DNA of 64,000 nucleotides from Rhizobium sp. ZPR4 (GCF_040215725.1 NZ_CP157968.1:1426001-1490000); one strand, 5' to 3'. Shown: positions 18,072-28,112, counted from the first letter of the stretch. Numbers and translations: made by a program. Notes: generated from the sequence alone by a model not told the origin.

Positions 18072-18197
18072 ATGTGGTACTTTGCCTGGCTTCTCGGCTT
18101 CCCTCTCGCGGCAGCATTCGCCGTCCTCAACGCCATGTGGTACGAGCTGGTGGATGATCAAGCGAAAGCTAAAGCCGCGGGCGCTCACGAGAAATGA
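18072..18197 (+). CDS. cydX: CydX, small membrane subunit of cytochrome bd
   Basis: A 41-residue single-helix protein starting MWYFAWLLGFPLAAAFAVLNAMWYE and ending in a charged Lys/Ala tail. The MWYFAWxLG start followed by FAVLNAMWYE is the CydX/YbgT signature; the peptide stabilises the heme b595/d pocket in known oxidases. It has a strong ribosome site AAGGAGATTTCG directly before the ATG and sits 18 bases after cydB, in the position expected for the last gene of the operon. Confidence 0.93.
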   Translation: MWYFAWLLGFPLAAAFAVLNAMWYELVDDQAKAKAAGAHEK

Positions 18198-18235
18198 GTG
18201 AGACGTCCCATTCTTGATGGAACTTTGCCATATGT

Positions 18236-18266
18236 TCGGCGCGCCGGCCAAAAACCGGCGTGCCGA
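18236..18266 (+). terminator. GC-rich hairpin after cydX
   Basis: A 12-bp stem with one G-T wobble, TCGGCGCGCCGG (18236-18247) and CCGGCGTGCCGA (18255-18266), around a 7-base loop, 38 bases after the cydX stop. No U tract follows, so it may be a 3' stabiliser or a weak terminator. Confidence 0.5.
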
Positions 18267-18460
18267 GCTTGCAGGGACGAATCGCGATAACCGGGATATA
18301 GGCCTTCGAGTTTATGACTGCTGGGGCGCTCAAACAGCTTTGTCATGCCATCAATTACAGGAACATCGGCCGGTTCAAAACATTCATGGATCGAAAATAT
18401 TGCTGCATTTGTCTTTTCAGGGACGAAAGTGGGGCCGATAGCTCCACATAACGGGAATTG

Positions 18461-18478
18461 TATGCAATGATATGCAAT
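18461..18478 (+). promoter_or_regulatory. Direct repeats upstream of the MocR gene
   Basis: TATGCAAT occurs at 18461-18468 and again at 18471-18478, one helical turn apart, about 50 bases upstream of the MocR-type start. MocR/GntR aminotransferase-like regulators typically bind direct repeats of this kind near their own promoters. From the end of the hairpin to here I see no gene. Confidence 0.5.
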
Positions 18479-18528
18479 CAATGCCGACCGGAGTTTAAGC
18501 TCAGGTCCGGTCTCGTGCGGAGCATGAA

Positions 18529-19932
18529 ATGAAAGACTGGCATCCCGATCTCAGCCGCTCCTCCAGCCCCCGCTACATCGCCATAGCTGACCTGATCGAG
18601 ATGGATTTGCGCAGCGGCGTTCTTGTCGCCGGCGACAGGCTGCCGCCGCAACGCGCGCTTGCCAGGCGTCTCAATATCGATTTTACGACCGTTGCGCGCG
18701 GCTACGTCGAGGCGCAGAAGCGCGGGCTGGTGGATTCCCATGTCGGGCGCGGGACGTTCGTGACCGGCAGGCAGGAGAGGGAGCGCCGAAGTTTCGTCCT
18801 CGACGCCGCTTCCGATCCGCGTCGTGCCTCCGCGATCGATTTTTCGATGAATCTGCCGCCGGAGCCGAGTGATCCGGATCTTCTTGCTCGGATGCAGGAG
18901 GGCATGTCGGCCGTGGCGGTCGATCTCATTCCCTTGCTGCGTTATCAAGGGTTCGGTGGTCTGGCTATGGACAAGGAGGCTGCCGCAAGGTGGCTCAGCC
19001 GCCGCGGGCTTACTCCGGCACAGGAACGCATCTTCGTAACACCTGGCGCGCACCCGGCCTTGCTGGCGATCTTTGGCCTCTTGGCCAAGCCTGGCGAAAC
19101 CGTGCTTTCGGAAAACATCACCTATCCCGGCATGCGTTCGATTGCGGCGCAGCTTCGGCTCAATCTCGCGGGCCTGGCGATGGATGACGAAGGTATCTTG
19201 CCGGAAGCCTTTGAAGAAAGCTGCGAGCGCCTGCGGCCGAAGGCGCTTTACCTCAACCCGACGCTGCAGAACCCGACAACGCTGACTATTCCGCAGAAGC
19301 GACGCGAAGCCATTGCCGCGATTGCCTGCAAATATCGCGTGCCGATCATCGAGGATGATGCTTATGGCTTCATTCCGCTGGACGCGCCAGCGCCAATGGC
19401 TGCAATCGCACCGGGTCTGACTTGGCATATCGGTGGATTGGCGAAGTGCATTGGTGCGGGGTTGCGCCTCGCCTTCGTCGTGGCACCGGACAACCGGTCG
19501 ATATGGCCCTTCGTCAGTACGATGCGGAGCAACAATGTCATGGCGTCGCCGCTCAATATGGCGCTCGCGACGCGCTGGATCGAAGATGGTACCGCGGATG
19601 GCATCCTGCGCTTCATTCGCACGGAGGCCGCCGCCCGCCAGGAGATGGTTGCGGACATATTGCCATCAGGCAGCTACCGGGCCGATCCCATCAGCTTCAA
19701 TATATGGCTGCCGCTCGGCGGCGGATGGACGCGCGCCACCTTTGGCAGCCACATGCGCAATGTGGGCATTGGCGTTGTCGCAAGCGACGCCTTCACGGTA
19801 AACGGCATGGCTCCCGAGGCCGTGCGCGTTTGTCTTGGTGGCCCGATAGGTCGCGAAGCCTTGAAAGGTGCGTTGAGTTTCATGGCGCATGCGCTGCAGG
19901 GGCCGCCGGAATTGACCGCTTCCTTCTTCTAA
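18529..19932 (+). CDS. MocR-type transcriptional regulator (GntR HTH plus aminotransferase domain)
   Basis: 467 residues. The N-terminal GntR winged helix is RYIAIADLIEMDLRSGVLVAGDRLPPQRALARRLNIDFTTVARGYVEAQKRGLV. It is followed by a class I/II fold-type I aminotransferase domain with RIFVTPGAHPALLAIF, YLNPTLQNPTT, IIEDDAYGFI and the PLP lysine in GGLAKCIGAGLRLAFVV. Known members (PdxR, GabR, TauR) use PLP or its adducts as effector. No obvious target gene is adjacent: the next plus gene is a DUF983 protein and the upstream gene is cydX, so it may be autoregulatory or act at a distance. Confidence 0.9.
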   Translation: MKDWHPDLSRSSSPRYIAIADLIEMDLRSGVLVAGDRLPPQRALARRLNIDFTTVARGYVEAQKRGLVDSHVGRGTFVTGRQERERRSFVLDAASDPRRASAIDFSMNLPPEPSDPDLLARMQEGMSAVAVDLIPLLRYQGFGGLAMDKEAAARWLSRRGLTPAQERIFVTPGAHPALLAIFGLLAKPGETVLSENITYPGMRSIAAQLRLNLAGLAMDDEGILPEAFEESCERLRPKALYLNPTLQNPTTLTIPQKRREAIAAIACKYRVPIIEDDAYGFIPLDAPAPMAAIAPGLTWHIGGLAKCIGAGLRLAFVVAPDNRSIWPFVSTMRSNNVMASPLNMALATRWIEDGTADGILRFIRTEAAARQEMVADILPSGSYRADPISFNIWLPLGGGWTRATFGSHMRNVGIGVVASDAFTVNGMAPEAVRVCLGGPIGREALKGALSFMAHALQGPPELTASFF

Positions 19933-19961
19933 TCTCCGGGCGCAATATTGCCATTGATCGG

Positions 19962-19977
19962 AGGAGCGCTGGCTCCT
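19962..19977 (+). terminator. Small hairpin after the MocR gene
   Basis: AGGAGC (19962-19967), loop GCTG, GCTCCT (19972-19977), 30 bases past the stop. Only two T follow, so it is a weak terminator at best. Confidence 0.3.
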
Positions 19978-20045
19978 TGCCGCACCTATTCCCTTAATTT
20001 TCTGGGATTACCGCTGCGTCATTCTGCCAAATGGACGCATAGGAT

Positions 20046-20097
20046 GCATTCATTATATTCATATTGAATGCAAGCAATCGCGATATTGATTGCTTGC
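20046..20097. repeat. Two overlapping inverted repeats upstream of the DUF983 gene
   Basis: GCATTCA (20046-20052) with TGAATGC (20065-20071), then GCAAGCAATC (20070-20079) with GATTGCTTGC (20088-20097), the second being a perfect 10-bp dyad with an 8-base centre. They share two bases, in a locally AT-richer stretch 33 bases before the downstream gene. They could be tandem operators or alternative RNA hairpins. Confidence 0.6.
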
Positions 20098-20129
20098 TCT
20101 TGGAAGATTGATTCGGGAGTGACATTATC

Positions 20130-20534
20130 ATGGATGCCGAATATCCCCCGCTGAGCCCACTGCAAACCGGCCTTCGTTGTCGTTGCCCGCGTTGCGGGCA
20201 GGGGCGTCTGTTCGATGGCTTCTTGACGCTTCGCAAGCAATGCGAAGCATGTGGTCTCGACTATTCCTTTGCGGATCCGGCCGATGGACCGGCTTTCTTC
20301 GTCATTTGCTTTGCCTGTATCCCGAGTGTGCTTCTCGGCGTCTGGCTGGAGGTGGCGTTCTCGGCGCCGGTCTGGGTGCAGTTTCTGGTGACTGGCCCTT
20401 TCATGCTGGCAACCTGCATTCCACCATTGCGACCGCTGAAGGGATGGCTGGTTGCGAGCCAGTATTTCTACAAGGCCGAGGAAGGCAAGCTTGCGCGCCT
20501 ACCGGCGACGGATGCGCCTCGCGCCTCAAATTGA
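20130..20534 (+). CDS. DUF983 family membrane protein
   Basis: 134 residues. An N-terminal zinc-ribbon-like pattern, CRCPRCGQGRLF followed by CEACGLDY, is followed by the family block FADPADGPAFFVICFACIP and two hydrophobic helices (about residues 55-75 and 85-105). Length and motif order match DUF983 proteins, which are widespread in Rhizobiales and sometimes near cytochrome oxidase genes. No function is established from the sequence. The start ATG lies 33 bases after the paired inverted repeats. Confidence 0.88.
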   Translation: MDAEYPPLSPLQTGLRCRCPRCGQGRLFDGFLTLRKQCEACGLDYSFADPADGPAFFVICFACIPSVLLGVWLEVAFSAPVWVQFLVTGPFMLATCIPPLRPLKGWLVASQYFYKAEEGKLARLPATDAPRASN

Positions 20535-20690
20535 GGCCTGCTCCCGAGGGTTGAAGCAAGGTCCAGCCGATCGGTGGCTATGAGATGATCATGCGGCACC
20601 TGCCAAGCGATCTCTATGCGCTCCGGCATGATGACTCCTTCATTGCTCCCACTTGCGATCCTTGCACCTCGTAGCTTCACTTGCTTATCC

Positions 20691-20715
20691 ACTTGACGGA
20701 TATCCTACAAGTCAA
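20691..20715. promoter_or_regulatory. Operator candidate for the FCD-type GntR regulator
   Basis: Two interleaved dyads: ACTTG (20691-20695) with CAAGT (20708-20712), and TTGAC (20693-20697) with GTCAA (20711-20715). They lie 37 bases before the regulator start, the normal place for autoregulation of FadR-subfamily proteins, whose sites contain TTG/CAA half-sites. Confidence 0.4.
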
Positions 20716-20751
20716 TAGGTTGCGCGCCATGTCCCGAGGAGCTTGGGTTTC

Positions 20752-21462
20752 ATGGTCGGAAAAATCATTCAGCCTTTGATGCGCGCGCCATTGCTGCATG
20801 TCTCTGTGCAGGAGAGTTTGCGCAGCTATATCGCCGACAACGGTCTTGAGGCGGGCACGATGCTGCCGGCAGAAGGAGAGCTTGCGACCCAATTGGGTGT
20901 CAGCCGCAGTTCTCTGCGCGAAGGCATCAAGGCGCTGGAATCCCTCGGTGTGCTGGAGACACGTCGCGGTATCGGCATCTTCGTCAAGGCATTTTCCTTT
21001 GCGCCGCTGCTCGACAATCTCGCCTACGGGCTCGGTGATGCGCTACGGCACATGGAGGAGGTGCTGGAAATCCGCCGTACCCTCGAAGTCGGCCTGATCG
21101 GCAAGACGCTCGAGATGATCGGGCCGGAGGATCTGGCGGAACTGCGAGCCACTACCGATCGCATGCGCGCTCACGCCGAGCGTGGCGAACCCTTTGCCGA
21201 AGACGATCAGCTCTTTCATCGCCTGCTGTTTCGCTGTCAGGGCAACGAGACCTTCGTTCGTCTGATCGATGTCTTCTGGCTCGCCTTCTACAAGGCATCC
21301 CGTTTCTTCGATCTGGATGATGTCGACCCCATGGCCACCTGGCGTGATCATGAGGCGATCGTCGATGCGCTGGAATCCAAAAATCTCAAGGAGGTGCGCA
21401 TGCGCCTCGACCGCCACTACGAGGGAATTTCGCAGGTGATCGCCAACAACAAGAAGAAATAG
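20752..21462 (+). CDS. GntR family regulator, FadR/FCD subfamily
   Basis: 236 residues from the ATG at 20752; a TTG three codons earlier is an alternative, closer to GAGGAG at 20736. The N-terminal winged helix (GTMLPAEGELATQLGVSRSSLREGIKALESLGVLETRRGIGIFV) is followed by an all-helical FCD ligand domain with EVLEIRRTLEVGLIGKTLEMI, DDQLFHRLLFRCQGN and a late HEAIVDALESKNLKEVRMRLDRHYEGI metal-ligand histidine pattern. It directly precedes a five-gene transporter plus DapA-like operon on the same strand and probably represses it until a sugar-acid or amino-acid-like ligand binds. Confidence 0.88.
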   Translation: MVGKIIQPLMRAPLLHVSVQESLRSYIADNGLEAGTMLPAEGELATQLGVSRSSLREGIKALESLGVLETRRGIGIFVKAFSFAPLLDNLAYGLGDALRHMEEVLEIRRTLEVGLIGKTLEMIGPEDLAELRATTDRMRAHAERGEPFAEDDQLFHRLLFRCQGNETFVRLIDVFWLAFYKASRFFDLDDVDPMATWRDHEAIVDALESKNLKEVRMRLDRHYEGISQVIANNKKK

Positions 21463-21490
21463 CGATCGCAAACACGGGAGGAGGATCATC

Positions 21491-23083
21491 ATGAGGAAAG
21501 CTTTTCATCTGCCGGCAATCGTGTTGGGAGCACTAGCGTCGGCCACCGCAATGCCTGTCTTGAGCGGCGTGGCCGCACCTGCCGTCGCTGCAACGATGTC
21601 TGGGGGCTTCGATGTCGGTCCGGGCGGCTTCCAAGGCAACTTCAATCCGCTGGCGGCAACCGCCGGCCTTACCTGGCTCAACACCTATTTCGAGCCGCTG
21701 GTCAGCTACGACGAAAAGCTGCAGAAGATCGTCGGCGTGCTTGCTTCCTCCTATGAGGTGAGCCCCGATCAACTGACCTACACATTCAAGCTTGCCGATG
21801 CCAAGTGGCACGACGGCAAGGCCTTCACGGCCAAGGACGCCAAGTTCACCATCGATCTTGCGGCCAATTCCAAGACTGGCTCCGTCTTTGCTGCCCGGTT
21901 TAAACTTCTGTCATCCGTCGAGACGCCGGACGATCATACGCTTGTCATCAAGCTTTCTGCGCCCTCGGCGAGCCTGCTCGATACGCTCGCCAAGATCATG
22001 GTTCTGCCTGAGCATGCGCTCGCCGCCGTACCGGACGATCAGCTTGCGAAGAGCACCTGGTGGTCGACCTCCCCGATCGGGACGGGGCCGTTCAAATTCG
22101 TCAAATATGTGCAGGATCAATATGTCGAGCTGACAGCCAATCCAGATTATCGCGGCGGCAAGCCCGTTCTCGATCGGCTGATCAATCGCTATTTTGCCAA
22201 TCCGGCCGCGGCGATCTCGGCACTGCGGGCAGGCGAGATCCAGTTCACCTATGTCGATTCCAACGACGTGCCGACCTTCAAGGACGATAAGTCCTTTGAG
22301 GTCATCGAGGGAGATTCCTTCGTCGTCAATTATCTGGGCTTCAACCAGGATTCGCCACTATGGAAGGATCTTCGCATCCGTCAGGCCGTCATGCACGCCA
22401 TCAATCGCGATGCGATCATCAAGAGCCTCTATGGCGGCGCGGCAAAGCCGGCCAATTGCGCCTATGTGGCCAGTCAACTCGTCCCGGATGGCATTGAGGC
22501 TTATCCTTACGACCCGGCCAAGGCCAAGCAATTGCTGGATGAGGCAGGTTGGGACAAGATCAACGGCGATAAGCCGATCACCTTGCTGACCTATTACAAC
22601 ACGCCGCTCGCGACGAATGTGCTGGCAGCCGTCCAGGCAATGCTGGCGCAGGTCGGTATCAATGTCGTGCCGCGCGCCGTCGATGCGCCGACCTATAATG
22701 GCATCGTGCTCAACCCGAAGGCCGACGTATCGCAGTTCCAGCTCGTCTATGCCGGCCTGCAGAACGGCCCCGATCCAAGCAACATCAATACAGGGCTTAA
22801 TGAAAAGCAGATCCCTCCGGCTGGTGCGAATGTGGTGCGGGCGCGCATGCCCGATCTGACCGAGGCACTCGATGCCGCGATTGCCGAGACGGACGCCGGC
22901 AAGCGCGATCAACGCTACCAGGATGTCTGCAAGGTCATGAACAAGGAGCTGCCCTGGGCGACCATGTGGGTGGCGAACCGCTATGGCGTTGTCTCATCCA
23001 AGGTGAAGGATTTCGTCTGGACGCCGGCGCCCGGCGGCGGCCCCTACATCGCACATCCGGAAGCGTGGAAGCTCTCAAACTAG
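21491..23083 (+). CDS. ABC transporter substrate-binding protein, family 5 (peptide/opine type)
   Basis: 530 residues. A Sec signal peptide covers roughly residues 1-35 ([20 protein letters not shown]...AVAA). The mature part has the family 5 architecture: [53 protein letters not shown] and a [20 protein letters not shown] block. GGAGGA just before the ATG supports the start. It heads the transporter operon downstream of the FCD regulator. The ligand may be an oligopeptide, an opine or another conjugate whose release product feeds the DapA-like lyase encoded in the operon. Confidence 0.92.
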   Translation: MRKAFHLPAIVLGALASATAMPVLSGVAAPAVAATMSGGFDVGPGGFQGNFNPLAATAGLTWLNTYFEPLVSYDEKLQKIVGVLASSYEVSPDQLTYTFKLADAKWHDGKAFTAKDAKFTIDLAANSKTGSVFAARFKLLSSVETPDDHTLVIKLSAPSASLLDTLAKIMVLPEHALAAVPDDQLAKSTWWSTSPIGTGPFKFVKYVQDQYVELTANPDYRGGKPVLDRLINRYFANPAAAISALRAGEIQFTYVDSNDVPTFKDDKSFEVIEGDSFVVNYLGFNQDSPLWKDLRIRQAVMHAINRDAIIKSLYGGAAKPANCAYVASQLVPDGIEAYPYDPAKAKQLLDEAGWDKINGDKPITLLTYYNTPLATNVLAAVQAMLAQVGINVVPRAVDAPTYNGIVLNPKADVSQFQLVYAGLQNGPDPSNINTGLNEKQIPPAGANVVRARMPDLTEALDAAIAETDAGKRDQRYQDVCKVMNKELPWATMWVANRYGVVSSKVKDFVWTPAPGGGPYIAHPEAWKLSN

Positions 23084-23135
23084 GTTTTCGACCGGCCCAA
23101 TGCGGCCGACGCCTTCCTCGAAACATAGGTTCGAC

Positions 23136-24095
23136 ATGCTTCACTATGGTCTCAGGCGTCTTGCGATCGGCATCGGCATGCTCATAGCCTTGAGCATGCT
23201 GATCTTCATCCTGCTGCGGCTGACGCCGGGCGATCCGATCGATGCCTATATTGATCCGAGTACGCCCTTGTCGCCTGCCGCCATGGCCGATCTGCGTGAG
23301 CGCCTCGGGCTGGATCGGCCGTTGCCGCTGCAATATGTCGGTTGGCTTTATCAGGCGCTGCAAGGCAATCTCGGCTATTCCGTCAAGCGAGCGGATCAGC
23401 CGGTGTTGACGCTTGTGCTGTCGCGTATCGGTCCGACCGTATTGCTGATGGGATCTGCCCTGGTCATGGCGGTCATTGCCGGCATTGCCGCAGGCGTCAT
23501 CGGCGCCGTCAGGCGCAATTCGGTGACGGACGTGTCGCTCTCCGTCCTGGCGCTTGCCGGCATATCGAGCCCAGCCTTTCTGAGCGCGCTTCTTGGGCTT
23601 TATATCTTTGCCGTGCGCCTTGGCTGGCTGCCTTCGGGTGGCATGCTGACGCCGGGCGAGGATTTTTCCATTGGCGACCTACTCTGGCATCTCATCCTGC
23701 CGGCGTCGCTTCTCGCGATCGCTCAGGCCGCGCTCATCATGCGCTATATGCGCGCATCGCTGCTGGAAGTGCTGAACCAGGATTATGTGCGCACCGCGCG
23801 CGCCAAGGGGGTGTTCGAATTCTGGGTGATCGTCAAGCATGCCCTGCGCAATGCGCTACTGCCTGTGGTGACAGTTATCGGCTCGACCATCGGGCTTGCA
23901 ATCGGCGGCGCGATCTTCGTCGAAAGTGTCTTCAACTGGCCGGGCATGGGCCTGTTGCTCGTCGATGCGGTTACGTCCCGCGATTATCCCGTCATCATGG
24001 GGGCGACGCTTGTCGTCGGCGCCTGCGTCATCGTCGTCAACCTGCTGACCGATCTCACCTATGCGGTGATCGATCCGCGCATCAAGGTGGGCTGA
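23136..24095 (+). CDS. ABC transporter permease (DppB-like)
   Basis: 319 residues from the ATG at 23136 ([21 protein letters not shown]). The frame is open earlier, but the membrane protein begins here. Six helices are expected, with the N-terminal [12 protein letters not shown] block of DppB/OppB proteins. The EAA-type cytoplasmic loop [40 protein letters not shown] contacts the ATPases. One base separates it from the second permease. Confidence 0.92.
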   Translation: MLHYGLRRLAIGIGMLIALSMLIFILLRLTPGDPIDAYIDPSTPLSPAAMADLRERLGLDRPLPLQYVGWLYQALQGNLGYSVKRADQPVLTLVLSRIGPTVLLMGSALVMAVIAGIAAGVIGAVRRNSVTDVSLSVLALAGISSPAFLSALLGLYIFAVRLGWLPSGGMLTPGEDFSIGDLLWHLILPASLLAIAQAALIMRYMRASLLEVLNQDYVRTARAKGVFEFWVIVKHALRNALLPVVTVIGSTIGLAIGGAIFVESVFNWPGMGLLLVDAVTSRDYPVIMGATLVVGACVIVVNLLTDLTYAVIDPRIKVG

Positions 24096-24096
24096 G

Positions 24097-24972
24097 ATGC
24101 TGGCGCGAACCGAACGACCAAGCCACGGCCCGCTTGCCCGAGCCTTCGACCGTTTCCGGCTGAATGGGGCTGCTCTCTTCGGTGTCTGTATTGCCGTGCC
24201 GCTACTACTGCTGATCGCCACGTATCCGCTGTGGTGGCGGTTCCAGCCCAACGACATCGATCTCCTGGCCATGAACGCGCCGCCTAATGCGACCCATTGG
24301 TTCGGAACGGATGGAGTCGGGCGTGACGTCTTTGCCAGAGTGCTCGAAGGCGGCCGCATATCGCTGATGGTTGCGGCAGGCTCCACCGTTATTTCAGCCA
24401 TTATCGGCTTCCTGTTCGGCTTCGTGTCTGCCTTTGCCGGGCGCTGGGCGGATGCGCTCAGCATGCGCTTCGTCGATCTGGTCATGACCCTGCCGCCAGT
24501 AATCTTCCTGCTGGTCCTGGCCTCCATCACCGGCACCGGCATCCTGCCGACAATTCTCGTTATATCGCTTTTGTCCTGGCCGCTGCTTGCCCGTATGGTG
24601 CGCTCCAGGCTGCTCGAACTGCGCGAGCGCGATTTCGTGACGGCGGCGCGCGGCATGGGGGCGGGGCTGCCGCACCTGCTGTTGCGCCACGGCATGCCGA
24701 ACTGCATCGATATTCTGGTGGTCTACGCCACGACGCAGGTGGCGAATGCGATCCTTTTGGAAGCCGGACTTTCCTTCCTCGGGCTCGGCATCGCACCACC
24801 CGCGGCGAGCTGGGGCAATATGCTGAACGCTGCCCGCTCCACTGCCGTTCTCGAACAATATCCCTGGCAATGGCTGTTTCCCGGCGCCACGCTGGTTCTA
24901 GCCGTCCTTGCCATCAATTTCATCGGCGACGGGCTGAGGGATGCCTTCGATCCGCGCGCCGAACTTCATTGA
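24097..24972 (+). CDS. ABC transporter permease (DppC-like)
   Basis: 291 residues. It contains [27 protein letters not shown], the typical DppC/OppC N-terminal loop, the EAA-type segment [32 protein letters not shown], and the C-terminal [26 protein letters not shown]. It forms the transmembrane pore with the preceding permease. The DapA-like gene follows 20 bases after the stop. Confidence 0.92.
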   Translation: MLARTERPSHGPLARAFDRFRLNGAALFGVCIAVPLLLLIATYPLWWRFQPNDIDLLAMNAPPNATHWFGTDGVGRDVFARVLEGGRISLMVAAGSTVISAIIGFLFGFVSAFAGRWADALSMRFVDLVMTLPPVIFLLVLASITGTGILPTILVISLLSWPLLARMVRSRLLELRERDFVTAARGMGAGLPHLLLRHGMPNCIDILVVYATTQVANAILLEAGLSFLGLGIAPPAASWGNMLNAARSTAVLEQYPWQWLFPGATLVLAVLAINFIGDGLRDAFDPRAELH

Positions 24973-24992
24973 ACCCAGGAAAGAAAGAGACA

Positions 24993-25907
24993 ATGAGCAA
25001 ATTCAAGGGCGTGGTGCCCCCCGTCGTAACGCCGCTGAACGACGATTTCACCGTGGATTACGCATCCTATACAAGGGTGCTGGAGCATCTGATCGATGGC
25101 GGCTGCCACGGCGTCTTCGTGCTGGGCTCCACCAGCGAAGTCGTCTTCCACGACGAAAAGACACGCCGGGAGATCATCGAGCATTCCGCCAAGATCGTGA
25201 ATGGACGAGTGCCGCTGCTGGTTGGCGTCATCGATCCCACGACCGATCGCGTGATCGCCCATTCGAAAATCGCCAAGGTGGCCGGAGCCGATGCCGTCGT
25301 CGTCACCGCTCCCTTCTACACGGTGACCAGCCAGTCCGAGATATTGGACCATTTCCGCTACATAAGAGATGCGGTCGATGTGCCGCTCGTCGCCTATGAC
25401 ATCCCGGTCTGCGTGAATGTAAAGCTGCACCGCCAGACTGTAGTAACGCTTGCCAAGGAGGGAACCATCATCGGGCTGAAGGATTCGAGCGGCGACGATA
25501 GCAATTTCCGTTATACGCTGCTCGATCTTGCCGATCATAAGGATGTCTTCCTGATGACGGGGTCCGAAATCGTCGTCGACAATGCGCTTCTGATGGGCGC
25601 ACATGGCGTGGTTCCGGGCATCGCCAATGTTGATCCGCATGGCTATGTGCGGCTCTGGGATGCAGCACAACGCGGCGACTGGGCTGCTGCCCGGCGCGAG
25701 CAGGAGAGGCTTTGCCGCCTGTTCGAGATCGTCTGGGTCGCGCAGGGGCGCGTTAGCGGTGGTGCGGCCGGCATCGGCGCTTTCAAGGCTGCGATGAAGA
25801 GCCTCGGTATCATCGATACTGCGGTCATGCCTCGCCCGCGCGCGGCGCTGAACACCGAAGAAATAGCCCGAATCGATGCGATCCTGAAAAATACGGGGTT
25901 ACTCTAG
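24993..25907 (+). CDS. Dihydrodipicolinate synthase/N-acetylneuraminate lyase (DapA) family protein
   Basis: 304 residues from the ATG at 24993, preceded by AGGAAAGAAAGA. A (beta/alpha)8 class I aldolase with the Schiff-base lysine Lys163 in [10 protein letters not shown] and the catalytic tyrosine Tyr135 in [16 protein letters not shown] (46-53) is the variant of the GTTGE carboxylate-binding motif. The threonine-rich GTTGE form of true DapA is not kept, and the gene lies inside a transporter operon, so a catabolic lyase/dehydratase for a keto-deoxy acid or similar is more likely than lysine biosynthesis. The substrate is open. Confidence 0.88.
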   Translation: MSKFKGVVPPVVTPLNDDFTVDYASYTRVLEHLIDGGCHGVFVLGSTSEVVFHDEKTRREIIEHSAKIVNGRVPLLVGVIDPTTDRVIAHSKIAKVAGADAVVVTAPFYTVTSQSEILDHFRYIRDAVDVPLVAYDIPVCVNVKLHRQTVVTLAKEGTIIGLKDSSGDDSNFRYTLLDLADHKDVFLMTGSEIVVDNALLMGAHGVVPGIANVDPHGYVRLWDAAQRGDWAAARREQERLCRLFEIVWVAQGRVSGGAAGIGAFKAAMKSLGIIDTAVMPRPRAALNTEEIARIDAILKNTGLL

Positions 25908-25909
25908 GT

Positions 25910-26929
25910 ATGATGACGCCGACCGCCCAACCCGTTCTCGATATCAGGGGGCTAAGAACCGTCTTCCGCACCCGCGGCGGCGAGTTGACCGCAGTGCGCG
26001 ATATCGACCTGACCATCGATGCCGGCGAGACGCTGGCGCTGGTCGGCGAGTCCGGTTCGGGCAAGTCGGTGACGAGCCTTTCGGTGATGCGGCTTCTGAC
26101 GCGCAATGTCGGGGCGATCGCAGCCGGCAGCATCAGGTTGCGGGATAGGAAAGGCATTGTCAGCGATCTCGCTACGCTGGATGACCGGCACATGCGCGAG
26201 ATTCGCGGCGGCGATATCGGCATGGTGTTTCAGGAGCCGATGTCGAGCCTCAATCCAGTGCTGACCATCGGCGATCAGATCGCCGAGCCGATCCGCATCC
26301 ACCGCAGGGCTGATCGTGCGACCGCGACGCGCGAGGCGACCGCGCTGTTGGAGAGCGTCGGAATTCCCGACGCCAAGCGCCGCGTCAGGCAATATCCGCA
26401 TGAATTGTCCGGCGGCATGCGCCAGCGTGCGACCATCGCCATGGCGCTTGCCTGCGATCCGGTGCTTTTGATCGCAGACGAGCCGACGACGGCGCTCGAC
26501 GTCACGATACAGGCGCAGATCCTCGATCTCATGCAGCGGTTGCAGCGTGAGCGCGGCATGGCGATCCTGTTCGTCACGCATAATCTCGGCGTGGTGGCAG
26601 AGATCGCCGATCGCGTCGCCGTCATGTATGCCGGCCGGATCGTCGAGGAGGGGCCGACGGAAACAGTGTTCCGCAATCCGAGGCATCCCTATACACGCGG
26701 CCTTTTGGCCTCCATGCCGCGGCTGGGCGAGGCGACGAGAATGCGGCAGGCCGGCGAGCCGCTATATGCTATTCCCGGCGTCGTGCCGGGGCTGACGCGA
26801 ATGCCTTCCGGCTGCGCTTTCGCGCCGCGTTGCGCTCATGCGATCCAGGCCTGCAGTGAAGCAGTACCGTCTCTCGAAACAGTAGAAGCGAGCCATGCCA
26901 GCCGCTGCATCCGCTGGTGGGAGATATAG
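25910..26929 (+). CDS. ABC transporter ATP-binding protein (DppD-like)
   Basis: 339 residues. Walker [13 protein letters not shown]-loop [25 protein letters not shown], signature [15 protein letters not shown], Walker [13 protein letters not shown], and a C-terminal cysteine-containing block ([15 protein letters not shown]) that in the oligopeptide family can hold an iron-sulfur or structural site. It starts two bases after the DapA-like stop and ends adjacent to the next ATPase, with start and stop abutting. It powers the SBP/permease set of this operon. Confidence 0.93.
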   Translation: MMTPTAQPVLDIRGLRTVFRTRGGELTAVRDIDLTIDAGETLALVGESGSGKSVTSLSVMRLLTRNVGAIAAGSIRLRDRKGIVSDLATLDDRHMREIRGGDIGMVFQEPMSSLNPVLTIGDQIAEPIRIHRRADRATATREATALLESVGIPDAKRRVRQYPHELSGGMRQRATIAMALACDPVLLIADEPTTALDVTIQAQILDLMQRLQRERGMAILFVTHNLGVVAEIADRVAVMYAGRIVEEGPTETVFRNPRHPYTRGLLASMPRLGEATRMRQAGEPLYAIPGVVPGLTRMPSGCAFAPRCAHAIQACSEAVPSLETVEASHASRCIRWWEI

Positions 26930-27883
26930 ATGACCGAAGCTCTCGTCTCCGTTCGCGATCTCGCCAAGGACTATGTTTCCCGCGGCGCAAGACTCTCCAT
27001 ACTTCGTGATATCTCCTTCGACATCGCGAGAGGCGAAGTGGTGGGTCTCGTCGGCGAATCCGGCAGCGGCAAGACGACGATCGGCAGGTCCATCCTGCGG
27101 CTGGTCGAACCGTCTGCAGGCAGCGTGCGCTTCGACGGCACGGAAATGACCAGGCTCGGCGCTGGCGATCTCAGGCGGATGCGGCCGCGCATGCAGTATA
27201 TTTTTCAAGATCCCTTCGCCAGTCTCTCACCGCGCATGACCATCGGCGAGATATTGACCGAGGGCTTGAAGATCCAGCATATCGGCAGTCGCCTTGATCG
27301 GCTGGATCGGGCACGTGCAGCGCTTGAACAGGTGGATCTGCCGGCGGATGCCATCAATCGTTACGCCCATGAATTTTCCGGCGGTCAGCGCCAGCGGATC
27401 GGGATTGCCCGCGCGCTTGCGCTCGGACCGGAATTTCTCGTCGCCGACGAGCCGGTCTCGGCACTGGATGTCTCCATTCAGGCGCAGGTCATCAATCTGC
27501 TGCGCGGTCTTCAGCAGCGTCTCGCGCTCACCATGCTCTTCATCTCGCATGATCTTGCCGTGGTCGAGTATCTCTGCGACCGCGTGATCGTGCTTTATCT
27601 CGGGCGGATCATGGAGATTGCCGCGAGCGCCGATCTCTACGCCAGACCGCGACACCCCTATACACGCGCCTTGCTGTCGGCCATCCCATCGCCGGGCCCG
27701 GATCGCAGGCGTAACAGGCAAATCCTCAAAGGCGATATTCCGAGCCCGGCAAACCCGCCGAGCGGCTGCGTTTTCCGCACGCGCTGTCCCTTCGCGCTCG
27801 ACGCCTGCGCGACGACAGTCCCGCAATTGCGCGAGGTCGCATCCGGACAGTTCAAGGCCTGCATTCGCGACGATCTCGATTGA
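26930..27883 (+). CDS. ABC transporter ATP-binding protein (DppF-like)
   Basis: 317 residues. Walker A GESGSGKTT, Q-loop YIFQDPFASLSPRMTIGEILTEGL, signature FSGGQRQRIGIARALAL, Walker B FLVADEPVSALD, and a C-terminal GCVFRTRCPFALDAC block. Second ATPase of the dipeptide-type importer and last gene of the operon headed by the binding protein. The following 229 bases carry no gene that I can support and contain the promoter of the AraC regulator. Confidence 0.93.
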   Translation: MTEALVSVRDLAKDYVSRGARLSILRDISFDIARGEVVGLVGESGSGKTTIGRSILRLVEPSAGSVRFDGTEMTRLGAGDLRRMRPRMQYIFQDPFASLSPRMTIGEILTEGLKIQHIGSRLDRLDRARAALEQVDLPADAINRYAHEFSGGQRQRIGIARALALGPEFLVADEPVSALDVSIQAQVINLLRGLQQRLALTMLFISHDLAVVEYLCDRVIVLYLGRIMEIAASADLYARPRHPYTRALLSAIPSPGPDRRRNRQILKGDIPSPANPPSGCVFRTRCPFALDACATTVPQLREVASGQFKACIRDDLD

Positions 27884-28112
27884 TCCCGCTTTCGGGCCGA
27901 TGCGGGGCTTCTGGCGGCGCGGTTGGCTATGCCGCACTGCACATTTGACCAAACGAACCACCCTTCATGTCAAAAAAGTATCGGTCGAGCGTACAAGGCG
28001 TAGTAGCGGCGGGTGGTTATGAGAGGTAGATTTACCACATAGAAGACGCGATGGCCTCTGGGAGGAGGCGCCGTAACCGTAGCAACGCGGACGGATGAAA
28101 GGAGGCTTGCCG

